Assembly (NCBI GenBank): GCA_003282975.1
Contig: QBYD01000006.1
Location: 1-58,004 of the forward strand
Reading direction: 5' to 3'
Length of the DNA stretch: 58,004 nucleotides
Origin: Pelagibacteraceae bacterium AG-325-C10
GTDB lineage: Bacteria > Pseudomonadota > Alphaproteobacteria > Pelagibacterales > Pelagibacteraceae
The translations under genes and the position numbers were made by a program. The notes beneath the pieces are model-generated. The model saw only the letters and a list, made by a program, of their open reading frames with translations. It ran no database searches and was not told where the DNA came from. This document shows positions 16,739 to 23,895 of the stretch, piece by piece (position 1 is the first letter of the stretch; each line of letters starts with the position of its first letter).

Positions 16739-17449
16739 TTAGTTTTTATAGATGTATATGAAATTATCTTGATCAGGATTATTTTCATTATTAATCTCTT
16801 GTATTTTGTAAAAAGGCTTGACCATGTTAAAAGGTTCTTTTAATAAATTAATTTTTCTATGTTGACCTGTTGGTATCTCTTTATTTTCAACAATACTTTC
16901 ATAGTTATTAAATGCAAAATACTTACAATTTGATTTTTTTAAATTTATTAAAATCTTTTTAATTATTGGAATTGGCAAATGAATAAAAAAATCCCTCATT
17001 AATATAAAATCATAATTATCAAATTTTTTATACTCACTTAAATCTTTACAATAAAAGTTTATATTTGATCTTGATTTAAATGATAATTCATTTTTAAATA
17101 TTAAATCTTCAACAATATCAATTCCAGTGTATTTTATGTCGGTATCAAAAATTTTACTTATCCACGCACAATCACCACAAGGTGCATCCAAAATATTTTT
17201 TATATTATTCTCTATAAAAAATTTTTCTAACTCTGAAATTAGGCTATTAGTTTGAATTGAGTTAGCAACAGAACCTGGTCCTGAATAAGATTGGTTTTGG
17301 TTAAATTTTTGACTCTTGTTCCAATGGTTAGATTTATAAATTGAGTTAAAAACAATCTTATTTATTAGTTTTTGACTTACAAGATTTGAAATAAAACTAT
17401 TAACGAATAGTTTTCTGATCCAATAATGTTTATTAAAATATTTACTCAA
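16739..17449 (-). CDS. SAM-dependent methyltransferase, class I
   Basis: A 236-aa protein with a class I methyltransferase core. Motif I is NILDAPCGDCAWISKI (about 89-104), the acidic end of strand 2 is YTGIDIVEDLI, and motif IV is FDNYDFILMRDFFIHLP. The N-terminal 80 residues are Asn/Lys-rich and unassigned. It lies alone between a small membrane protein and the broken tRNA-Met copy, in an especially AT-rich stretch. That fits accessory DNA such as surface-polysaccharide or small-molecule modification genes. The acceptor substrate is not evident. Confidence 0.78.
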   Translation of the reverse strand: MSKYFNKHYWIRKLFVNSFISNLVSQKLINKIVFNSIYKSNHWNKSQKFNQNQSYSGPGSVANSIQTNSLISELEKFFIENNIKNILDAPCGDCAWISKIFDTDIKYTGIDIVEDLIFKNELSFKSRSNINFYCKDLSEYKKFDNYDFILMRDFFIHLPIPIIKKILINLKKSNCKYFAFNNYESIVENKEIPTGQHRKINLLKEPFNMVKPFYKIQEINNENNPDQDNFIYIYKN

Positions 17450-17487
17450 AATATGAAATTTTTACTAGTCTTTTAATTAATACTATA

Positions 17488-17515
17488 TTGAAACCTAACT
17501 TAAAAGTAGTATAAA
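17488..17515 (+). promoter_or_regulatory. tRNA-type sigma70 promoter retained at the broken tRNA-Met
   Basis: TTGAAA (17488-17493) and TATAAA (17510-17515) with 16-bp spacing, 11 bp before the first base of the truncated tRNA. It looks fully functional although the tRNA is not. The sequence differs from the promoter of the intact copy. Confidence 0.6.
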
Positions 17516-17526
17516 GCTAAAAATAT

Positions 17527-17603
17527 GGCGGGGTAGCTCAGTTGGTTAGAGCGCAGGACTCATAAGCCTGAGGTCAGTGGTCGTTATCCTTGTTCCTATT
17601 ACC
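17527..17603 (+). pseudogene. Truncated/degenerate tRNA-Met copy
   Basis: Bases 17527-17581 are identical to the first 55 bases of the intact tRNA-Met at 19307, covering acceptor 5' strand, D-arm, anticodon arm (CAT) and the start of the T-arm. From the T-loop on the sequence diverges: no GTTCGA, no T-stem partner, and a 3' acceptor strand that no longer pairs. A rough echo of the lost 3' end remains, ending in TTACC. It reads as the left junction of an inserted segment, or as a decayed duplicate. Confidence 0.8.
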
Positions 17604-17608
17604 TTAAT

Positions 17609-17728
17609 TCATCTTCTATAGAATCTTGACACACTCCTGACACACCTAGGAGGAAAAAAAAAGTGACAAGGGGAAACAGAATATCTTTTTAACAAACCAA
17701 GAACCACGATCCCTAAAAATTTTTTCAT
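17609..17728 (-). pseudogene. 5' remnant of a second copy of the secreted hydrolase
   Basis: On the minus strand an ATG overlaps the TAA stop of the hydrolase gene (TAATG) and opens a 39-codon frame beginning MKKFLGIVVLGLL. This closely copies the hydrolase's own N-terminus (MKKILGIVVLSLL). After about 13 codons the similarity ends and the DNA resembles the hydrolase's upstream region (TGTGTCA repeats) instead. It is the stub of a tandem paralogue whose body was deleted. Confidence 0.65.
17627..17645. repeat. TGACACAC direct repeat pair (left)
   Basis: TGACACAC at 17627-17634 and again at 17638-17645, separated by TCC. The same pair with the same spacer occurs at 19216-19233, on the other side of the hydrolase gene. 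Short directly repeated heptamers beside a tRNA junction resemble integrase arm-type sites, but no integrase is present. Confidence 0.6.
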
Positions 17729-19164
17729 TATTTTAAAGCGTTAACAAAAAATGGGACAGCTATTTCAACAGTTTCTTTTCCATGATCTCCACCAGTTGTG
17801 ACTCCTCTTTCTCCACATTTTTTGTACGCTTTAATATATAGCTTTTTATATAATTTATTGGCTGCCCCCGGTTTTGTAGATGCCTTCTCAAATTTTTCCC
17901 TCCATTTTTTTAAATCCATATTAAAGGCTTCTTTAAAAATATCGGTTTGTTTTTCATGAATAAACCCATCATCATTCATAACCCACCCTTCAGGAACATA
18001 AATTTCACATTTATTAAAATGTACAGCATCAGCGCTGCGGTTAGGTGGTGCATCATTATAAAAGCCATGGTACCAACCTTCTTTTACAATTACCTCAACA
18101 TCGCCTCCTGCTTTTTTCATTTTGTCCGCATAAGCAACACAAAACTTTGCAAGTGTATAATCATCAGCACCTCCAAGTAAAAATAATATTTTTGCAGGAG
18201 TTGGGGTTGGTTTATCAAATGCTACATTAAAACATTCTGGAGCCATTGGAAGTGAAGCTTTGTAATAATTTTCTTCTCCAAGAATTACATCTGAGTATTT
18301 TTTCTCTACTGCCATATTTGAAGCCATTCCACCTCTTGAATGACCTGTAATACCTAATTTTTTTGCATCCACTCTTGGGTGTTTATCCAGTATTTTATAA
18401 GCTACTAAAGCATCTAGCTCTCCAGCATTTACAGAAACTTTACCTTGATTAGAACCTGTACTTTTTACTCCTCTACCTGTAAAACTATCTATTTCAAAAA
18501 TACCAATATTATTTTTTAAAAGTTGATTTTTAAAATCGTTACGCCAAGACTGAGTTGGGGATGTAAAGCTACTGGGCCCTCCGCTACCATGAGCAACTAC
18601 AACAACTGGTAAATTTTTACCTTCCTTTGGTAAAATTAATTTTCCAGATACTTCAACAGGAGAGTTTACATAAGATCCATTGATTATTGTTAAGGGAATA
18701 CCAGGATTGTAGCTAGTAAATTTTATTATTTCCTCTGTTGCTTCACTTAAATATTTTAAAGGGATAAAATGCGGAGGACGATTTACTCTAAAAAACCTTC
18801 CATTGCATTTCAAAGGAGGATTCCATGAAGTTCCACCTTTTAAGATTGCTTCTTTATCATTAATAAATTTACCCGAGTAATAAATAATGTCTTGACCTCC
18901 TTTTTTAAAGGTTAGTGATTGGGAAATTTTGATTATATTTCCTTTAATTTTTCCTTTAAATTTTATATTTCTAGCCCCATATCTATTAAATGGCCTTAAT
19001 GAAAATTCATTGTTTTCTACATTTACAACAAAAGCAGACTCATACCATTCATATTTTCCTTGTTTACATAGAATATCCATTTTCCATGAATTGGGGTATT
19101 CTTCAGCTAATAAATTATTGTTAAACAATAAACTTAGAACCACGATCCCTAAAATTTTTTTCAT
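17728..19164 (-). CDS. Secreted two-domain alpha/beta-hydrolase (dienelactone-hydrolase-like)
   Basis: A 478-aa exported protein with a signal peptide ending near LLAEE, a beta-rich N-terminal domain (about 25-130) and a C-terminal alpha/beta-hydrolase domain. The oxyanion segment is VVVVAHGSGG (187-196) and the nucleophile elbow GHSRGG has Ser276. An Asp in GGADDYT and a His in WYHGFY complete a plausible triad. Substrate unknown; an ester, lactone or small peptide in the periplasm is likely. It is the only intact gene in the segment between the broken and intact tRNA-Met copies. Downstream lies the stub of a second copy. Confidence 0.82.
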   Translation of the reverse strand: MKKILGIVVLSLLFNNNLLAEEYPNSWKMDILCKQGKYEWYESAFVVNVENNEFSLRPFNRYGARNIKFKGKIKGNIIKISQSLTFKKGGQDIIYYSGKFINDKEAILKGGTSWNPPLKCNGRFFRVNRPPHFIPLKYLSEATEEIIKFTSYNPGIPLTIINGSYVNSPVEVSGKLILPKEGKNLPVVVVAHGSGGPSSFTSPTQSWRNDFKNQLLKNNIGIFEIDSFTGRGVKSTGSNQGKVSVNAGELDALVAYKILDKHPRVDAKKLGITGHSRGGMASNMAVEKKYSDVILGEENYYKASLPMAPECFNVAFDKPTPTPAKILFLLGGADDYTLAKFCVAYADKMKKAGGDVEVIVKEGWYHGFYNDAPPNRSADAVHFNKCEIYVPEGWVMNDDGFIHEKQTDIFKEAFNMDLKKWREKFEKASTKPGAANKLYKKLYIKAYKKCGERGVTTGGDHGKETVEIAVPFFVNALK

Positions 19165-19189
19165 AATCTCTAAACGTTACTATAAATCC

Positions 19190-19233
19190 TGACACACTAA
19201 AAATACATAAATACCTGACACACTCCTGACACA
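19190..19233. repeat. TGACACAC repeats (right)
   Basis: TGACACAC at 19190-19197 and 19216-19223, and TGACACA at 19227-19233. The last two reproduce the TCC-spaced pair seen at 17627-17645. They lie between the hydrolase start and the promoter of the intact tRNA-Met. Confidence 0.6.
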
Positions 19234-19262
19234 GTAAGAAGGAAAACAAGGCAAATACTTGA

Positions 19263-19290
19263 TTGCAGAAAAAAATAAAACTATTATAAA
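19263..19290 (+). promoter_or_regulatory. Promoter of the intact tRNA-Met
   Basis: TTGCAG (19263-19268) and TATAAA (19285-19290) with 16-bp spacing, 16 bp before the tRNA. It differs in sequence from the promoter at the broken copy, as expected if this promoter arrived with the inserted DNA. Confidence 0.5.
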
Positions 19291-19306
19291 TCAACGATAA
19301 TTAAAC

Positions 19307-19383
19307 GGCGGGGTAGCTCAGTTGGTTAGAGCGCAGGACTCATAAGCCTGAGGTCAGTGGTTCGATCCCACTTCCCGCTACCA
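19307..19383 (+). tRNA. tRNA-Met (CAT), elongator type
   Basis: A 77-nt cloverleaf. The acceptor strands GGCGGGG/TCCCGCT pair with G-T closures, the D-arm is GCTC...GAGC, the anticodon loop is CTCATAA, the T-arm is AGTGG TTCGATC CCACT and CCA is encoded. Position 31/39 of the anticodon stem is A-G. G1 pairing with position 72 and the absence of three G-C pairs at the anticodon stem argue against initiator tRNA. A lysidine-modified tRNA-Ile (CAT) is less likely. The convergent apt stop codon begins one base after the CCA. Confidence 0.93.
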
Positions 19384-19384
19384 A

Positions 19385-19912
19385 TTAATGTCCTGGAAAC
19401 TTTATTAAATTTTCAACTTTATAATTTTTTTTAATTAAATTATCAGATCCTTCTAGATCAAATAAATCAATAACAAATACAAAAGCTGAAACCTTACTTT
19501 TTGACATTTCAACAAGTTTTGCGGCAGCTTCTGCTGTACCTCCAGTTGCAATTAGATCGTCAATTATTAAAACACTATCGTTTTTATCCAATGAATCTTT
19601 ATGAACCTCAATTGTGGCTGTTCCATATTCAAGTTTAAAATCAATTGAATGAACATCGGCAGGTAATTTATTTTTTTTTCTAAGCATTATAAATGGTTTT
19701 TTTAAAATGTAGGAAACTGCTGAAGCAAAAACAAATCCACGAGACTCGATTGCAGCAATTTTTGTAAAATCATATTTTTTGGATCTTTCAACTATTTGAT
19801 TAATTGTTTCTGCAAAAGCATTTTCATCTTTTATTAAAGTTGTGATATCTCGAAAAAGAATTCCTTTTTTAGGATAATCTGGTATTGATCTGATATATTT
19901 TTTTAAATCCAT
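19385..19912 (-). CDS. apt: Adenine phosphoribosyltransferase
   Basis: Cytosolic enzyme converting adenine and PRPP to AMP (175 aa, typical). The N-terminus MDLKKYIRSIPDYPKKGILFRDITTL is diagnostic in pattern, IESRGFVFA carries the adenine-site segment, and the PRPP loop VLIIDDLIATGGTA lies at about 114-127. It is divergent from a nucleosidase-like gene with only 5 bp between the two ATGs. Together they recover adenine released from methylthioadenosine, a by-product of the spermidine synthase encoded just beyond. Confidence 0.96.
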   Translation of the reverse strand: MDLKKYIRSIPDYPKKGILFRDITTLIKDENAFAETINQIVERSKKYDFTKIAAIESRGFVFASAVSYILKKPFIMLRKKNKLPADVHSIDFKLEYGTATIEVHKDSLDKNDSVLIIDDLIATGGTAEAAAKLVEMSKSKVSAFVFVIDLFDLEGSDNLIKKNYKVENLIKFPGH

Positions 19913-19917
19913 TTTTT

Positions 19918-20442
19918 ATGAATAAATTATTTGTTGCAGCTTTGAAAGAAGAAACTGTTGGTTTAGATTATTTTTATCATATTGGTGTGGGTAAGATTAA
20001 TGCTACTTACAATTTAACAAAATTAATTTATAAATATAAACCATCAGAAATTATTAATTATGGTACAGCAGGTGCTGTCAAAAAAAGATTAACAGGTATA
20101 GTTGAGTGTACAAAATTTTATCAAAGAGATATGGATGTTAGAAGTTTATTAGATCTTAAATTAGGTGAAACCCCTTTTGATGAAATTAATGAAATTATAA
20201 ATTCTGATGAGGGATATTCATGTGGAAGTGGAGATAGTTTTGTAAATAAAAAAATTGAAATGGAGGTAGACCTAGTAGATATGGAAGCTTATGCTCTAGC
20301 AAAAGTTTGTAAATTAGAGGGTTTAAAATTTAGATGTTTTAAATATATTTCAGATAATGCTGATAGTGATGCTTCATCAGACTGGATAGAGAATTGTAAA
20401 AAAGGTGCGAAATTATTTCAAATAAGTGCAAAGGATTTCTAG
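19918..20442 (+). CDS. MTA/SAH nucleosidase-like (PNP/UDP family) protein, short form
   Basis: A 174-aa protein of the nucleoside phosphorylase superfamily, about 50 residues shorter than typical MtnN. The ribose/phosphate region INYGTAGAV is present. DLVDMEAYALAKVC holds the ribose-binding Met-Glu pair, and YISDNAD holds the catalytic Asp found in nucleosidases. It probably cleaves 5'-methylthioadenosine and/or S-adenosylhomocysteine to adenine, feeding the divergent apt gene. The compact size suggests loss of loops rather than truncation, because both ends look native. Only 5 bp separate its ATG from that of apt, so the mRNA is likely leaderless. Confidence 0.8.
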   Translation: MNKLFVAALKEETVGLDYFYHIGVGKINATYNLTKLIYKYKPSEIINYGTAGAVKKRLTGIVECTKFYQRDMDVRSLLDLKLGETPFDEINEIINSDEGYSCGSGDSFVNKKIEMEVDLVDMEAYALAKVCKLEGLKFRCFKYISDNADSDASSDWIENCKKGAKLFQISAKDF

Positions 20443-20523
20443 TTATACGATCATATTAATTTGATTGAAAATAGTATTAATTTATATATCAAGACTTTTT
20501 TTAAATAAAATAAATTATTTATT

Positions 20524-21564
20524 ATGACTAAAGTTGGTGAACATATAACATTAGACATCATTGGTACTACCAAAGAATACGATCCCACTATATATGAAAG
20601 AGTTATTCAAGATATTGCTAAAGCAGCAAAAGTTACAATTTTAAATATTTCAAAATATAAATTTGAACCGCAAGGTTTTACTATTTTAGCCTTATTAGCA
20701 GAGAGCCATATTAGCTTTCACACATTTCCAGAAAAAGGAATAATTAGTTTTGACTTTTTTACATGTGGAAAAGTAAATCCATCAATTGCAATTGATATTA
20801 TAAAAAAAGAATTTCCACACAAAAGAATTGTAAAAAAAGAATTTAATAGAGATACAAAATCTCTTTATCATGACATTTATAGTTCACCAGGATTACAAAA
20901 ATCATATGTGGTAAACGATGTACTTGAAGATTTTAAATCAAAAGTTGGTCAACACATTGAAATTTTAGAATTAGAGCAATTTGGAAAATCATTATTTATT
21001 GATGGTGAAATACAAGTGGCTTCAACCGACGAACATTTATATAGCTCTACATTTGTTGGTGCAGGTTTACATTTAAATAAAAATAATGAAAGAGCAGCAA
21101 TTATTGGTGGTGGAGACGGGGGTGTTGCTAGAGAATGTATCTCTAAAAATTTTAATTTTTTAGATTGGTTTGAACTAGATCCAGAAGTTGTAGATGTTTG
21201 CAATAAACATCTCGGAGATATAGGAAAAAAAACTACAGAAAAAAATTCAGTAAAATGTGTTTGGGGTGATGCCTTTGAAAGTATCAAATCAATAGAGGAT
21301 GATACATATGATCATATTTTTGTTGATCTTAATGATGATCAGTTTTGTATCGATCTTGCTGCAAAAAATATGGACTCTATGATTAGAATTTTAAAACCAA
21401 AAGGCGTGATCACTGCTCAAGTAGGTAGTCAAGATAAAAAACCAAAGCAAGTAGATAGCTGGCTAAATGTATTTAATCATCATTTTGGAAATACTAAATT
21501 ATCCAGAGTTTACATCCCAAGTTTTGATTGTTCTTGGAATTTTTCTTCGTCAATAAATCATTAA
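20524..21564 (+). CDS. SpeD-SpeE fusion: AdoMet decarboxylase + aminopropyltransferase
   Basis: A single 346-aa polypeptide. Residues 1-~112 are a bacterial S-adenosylmethionine decarboxylase with the self-cleavage site LLAESHISFHTFPE (Glu60-Ser61, Ser becoming the pyruvoyl group) and Cys81 in FFTCG. Residues ~122-346 are a spermidine-synthase fold with GGGDGG (195-200) for decarboxylated SAM. It makes the aminopropyl donor and transfers it to a diamine, releasing MTA that the neighbouring nucleosidase and Apt recycle. Compared with the usual DE..YHE and D.(S/T)DP signatures, this protein has DEHLYSS (169-175) and VDLNDD (267-272). The amine acceptor may therefore differ. Confidence 0.92.
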   Translation: MTKVGEHITLDIIGTTKEYDPTIYERVIQDIAKAAKVTILNISKYKFEPQGFTILALLAESHISFHTFPEKGIISFDFFTCGKVNPSIAIDIIKKEFPHKRIVKKEFNRDTKSLYHDIYSSPGLQKSYVVNDVLEDFKSKVGQHIEILELEQFGKSLFIDGEIQVASTDEHLYSSTFVGAGLHLNKNNERAAIIGGGDGGVARECISKNFNFLDWFELDPEVVDVCNKHLGDIGKKTTEKNSVKCVWGDAFESIKSIEDDTYDHIFVDLNDDQFCIDLAAKNMDSMIRILKPKGVITAQVGSQDKKPKQVDSWLNVFNHHFGNTKLSRVYIPSFDCSWNFSSSINH

Positions 21565-21623
21565 TTTTTCTTTTTAAATTATTAAATCTGTGAAATAATT
21601 GCTCTAATTTAAAGGAGAAAATA

Positions 21624-22475
21624 ATGAATATATTCAAAAAAACTATTTTAACAGTTCTAGTTTCATTATTTGTTATCGGAAATGTTTACGCTGACAAAAT
21701 AAAAATTGGAACTGAAGGCGCTTATCCTCCATGGAATTCAAAAGATGCTTCAGGTAATCTTATTGGTTTTGAGGTTGAGTTAGCACAAGAACTTTGTACA
21801 ATCATGAAAGCTGAGTGCACTATCGTTGAACAAGATTGGGATGGAATGATACCAGCTTTGTTGATGAGAAAGTTTGATGCGATTATGGCTGGAATGTCAA
21901 TTACAGCTGAAAGACAAAAAACAATTACTTTTTCACAAGGTTATGCAGATGAAGTTGCATCTCTTGCAGTTATGAAAGGTTCTAGCTTAGAAGGAATGGA
22001 TACACCAGAAGGTGTGAACTTAACTTTAGGCGGATCTTCAGTTAAAAAAGCTCTTAAAACTATCACAGGAGCACTTGCTGGAAAAACTGTATGTACTCAA
22101 ACAGGAACAATTCACCAAAACTTTTTAGAGTCAGGCGATGTTGGTAAAGTTAATGTAAGAACTTACAAAACTCAAGATGAAGTAAACTTAGATTTAACAT
22201 CTGGAAGATGCGATGTTGCTTTAGCTGCAGCAGTTGCATTTACAGACTATGCTGACAAGTCAGGTAAACCAGTTGTATTAGTTGGACCAACTTTTTCAGG
22301 TGGAGCATTTGGTAATGGTGTTGGAGTTGGAATTAGAAAAGGTGGAGATGATGCGATTGGTAAAAGAGACGCAAAACTTCTAAAAGATTTCAATAAAGCA
22401 ATTGATAAAGCTAGAAAAAAAGGAATTATTAGCAAACTTGCTATTAAGCACTTTGGTTTCGACGCTTCTATGTAA
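21624..22475 (+). CDS. Polar amino acid ABC transporter substrate-binding protein
   Basis: Periplasmic binding protein of family SBP_bac_3 (283 aa). The signal peptide ends near VYADK, and the mature protein starts KIGTEGAYPPWNSKDASG, the usual ArgT/HisJ/ArtI opening. The ligand carboxylate/amine residues are in GFEVELAQEL, WDGMIPALLMRKFDAIMAGMSIT and the conserved Arg of SITAERQKTI. Cationic amino acids (arginine, lysine, ornithine, histidine) or octopine-like opines are the likely ligands. A strong AAAGGAG ribosome-binding site precedes the ATG. It heads an operon with two permease genes; no ATPase gene is nearby, so it must share one encoded elsewhere. Confidence 0.92.
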   Translation: MNIFKKTILTVLVSLFVIGNVYADKIKIGTEGAYPPWNSKDASGNLIGFEVELAQELCTIMKAECTIVEQDWDGMIPALLMRKFDAIMAGMSITAERQKTITFSQGYADEVASLAVMKGSSLEGMDTPEGVNLTLGGSSVKKALKTITGALAGKTVCTQTGTIHQNFLESGDVGKVNVRTYKTQDEVNLDLTSGRCDVALAAAVAFTDYADKSGKPVVLVGPTFSGGAFGNGVGVGIRKGGDDAIGKRDAKLLKDFNKAIDKARKKGIISKLAIKHFGFDASM

Positions 22476-22487
22476 TTAATTTCAGAT

Positions 22488-22514
22488 TTGGCGACTATAA
22501 TATATAGTCGCCAA
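22488..22514 (+). other. Perfect hairpin between binding-protein and permease genes
   Basis: TTGGCGACTATA, loop ATA, TATAGTCGCCAA: a perfect 12-bp stem ending 5 nt before the permease ATG at 22520. There is no T-run, so it is better read as an mRNA processing/stability or translation-lowering structure than as a terminator. It probably keeps the binding protein more abundant than the permeases. Confidence 0.75.
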
Positions 22515-22519
22515 TCTAT

Positions 22520-23212
22520 ATGGAACTTCTTGCATTCGGCAAAACAGGTTGGGGCGATGAATTATTTTACGCAACCTTAATGACTATTGCTGTATCTGTT
22601 ACAGCAATGTTAGTTGGTTTTGTCTTTGCACTAATATTTACACCTTTAAAATTATCTAAATATAAATCATTAAATCTAATTGGTAATTTTTACACAACAG
22701 TTATTCGTGGTGTTCCTGAACTTTTGGTAATTTACCTTTTCTTTTTTGGAGGCAGTGGTGCAATTATGTATGTGGCCTCAATTTTTGGTTATTTTGAGTA
22801 TATTGAAATTAATGCATTTATAACAGGTTCATTAGCTATTGGAATTATTTCTGGTGCCTATTCAACAGAAGTTTTTCGTGGAGCTATTCAATCGATTGAT
22901 AAAGGTCAGTTTGAAGCTGCAAAAGTTCTTGGTGTTAGTAAATTTGCTCAGTTTTACAAAATAATATTACCTCAAATGCTAAGACTAGCAATTCCAAATT
23001 TAAGTAACGTTTGGCAAATAACTTTGAAAGACACTTCTCTTATTTCAGTGACAGGGTTAGTTGAGATTATGAGACAATCTTATATTGCAGCAGGATCAAC
23101 AAGAGATCCTCTTTTCTTTTACTCATTCGCAGCAGTTTTATATTTGATGCTTACATATTTAAGTATGAAGTTAATTAATAGATTAGAAGCAAAATATAGT
23201 AGGGGTTATTAA
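22520..23212 (+). CDS. Polar amino acid ABC transporter permease (HisQ/ArtQ type)
   Basis: Inner-membrane permease (230 aa) with about five helices. IRGVPELLVIYLFFFGG is the family's N-terminal signature, and the EAA loop EAAKVLGVSKFAQFYKIILPQMLRLAIP contacts the ATPase. It pairs with the next gene to form the heteromeric channel. No Shine-Dalgarno is seen; the preceding hairpin ends 5 nt before the ATG. The last base of its stop overlaps the ATG of the next permease (TAATG). Confidence 0.93.
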   Translation: MELLAFGKTGWGDELFYATLMTIAVSVTAMLVGFVFALIFTPLKLSKYKSLNLIGNFYTTVIRGVPELLVIYLFFFGGSGAIMYVASIFGYFEYIEINAFITGSLAIGIISGAYSTEVFRGAIQSIDKGQFEAAKVLGVSKFAQFYKIILPQMLRLAIPNLSNVWQITLKDTSLISVTGLVEIMRQSYIAAGSTRDPLFFYSFAAVLYLMLTYLSMKLINRLEAKYSRGY

Positions 23213-23886
23213 TGGATTTTGATTTAATGATCACTAGTTTTCCAAAATTACTTAGTGCTGCTGTAATTACATTAAAACTTTTATCTGTATCTTTAATAGC
23301 AGGAATGTTTCTAGGTTTATTTTTTGCTGTTTTAAGAATGAATAAGAATATTTTTATTAATAAATTTGCTTATGGATATTCTTATATTTTTAGAGGAACA
23401 CCTCTTTTAGTTCAAATTTTCATTATTTATTTTGGCTTAGGACAAATAGAATATCTAAGATCTACGTTTTTGTGGGTAATATTGAAAGAGCCATATTGGT
23501 GTGCAATCATAGCTTTTGCTTTAAATACAGGTGCTTATACATCTGAAATTTTAAGGTCAGCATTTCAAACAATTAAACCAGGTGTAATAGAGGCAGGTAA
23601 AAGTTTAGGAATTTCAAACAAAATTATTTTTTATAAAATTCAGATACCAATAGCAATCAGACAATCATTACCTGCGTATGGTAATGAAATAATCTTAATG
23701 ATGAAGGGAACCTCTTTAGCAAGCACAGTAACTTTAATGGACTTGACAGGAGTAGCTAAATATATCATTTCAACAACATTTAAACCAATTGAAGTTTTTA
23801 TTGTGGCTGGTAGCATTTATTTATTTATGACTTTTTTAATTCATAATTTAATTAAATACTTAGAAAAAAAATATAGTTTTCAATAA
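23212..23886 (+). CDS. Polar amino acid ABC transporter permease (HisM/ArtM type)
   Basis: Second permease (224 aa) of the same importer. FRGTPLLVQIFIIYFGLG and the EAA loop EAGKSLGISNKIIFYKIQIPIAIRQSLP mark the family. ATG overlaps the upstream stop, giving tight translational coupling and 1:1 synthesis. No ATP-binding protein follows; the next gene is a PhyH-family oxygenase 10 bp downstream. Confidence 0.93.
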   Translation: MDFDLMITSFPKLLSAAVITLKLLSVSLIAGMFLGLFFAVLRMNKNIFINKFAYGYSYIFRGTPLLVQIFIIYFGLGQIEYLRSTFLWVILKEPYWCAIIAFALNTGAYTSEILRSAFQTIKPGVIEAGKSLGISNKIIFYKIQIPIAIRQSLPAYGNEIILMMKGTSLASTVTLMDLTGVAKYIISTTFKPIEVFIVAGSIYLFMTFLIHNLIKYLEKKYSFQ

Positions 23887-23895
23887 ACAATTGAT

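Noticed and set aside
17527-17603. Second functional tRNA-Met
   Set aside because: The 5' 55 bases are perfect, but the T-arm and acceptor 3' strand do not pair and no proper CCA end exists, so it is treated as a broken copy.
17627-19233. CRISPR-like array from TGACACAC repeats
   Set aside because: The repeats are 7-8 bp, occur only five times in two clusters, have no regular spacers and no cas genes nearby.
22488-22514. Rho-independent terminator after the amino acid binding protein
   Set aside because: The stem is perfect, but no T-run follows and the permease ATG comes 5 nt later, so a processing/stability hairpin is more likely.
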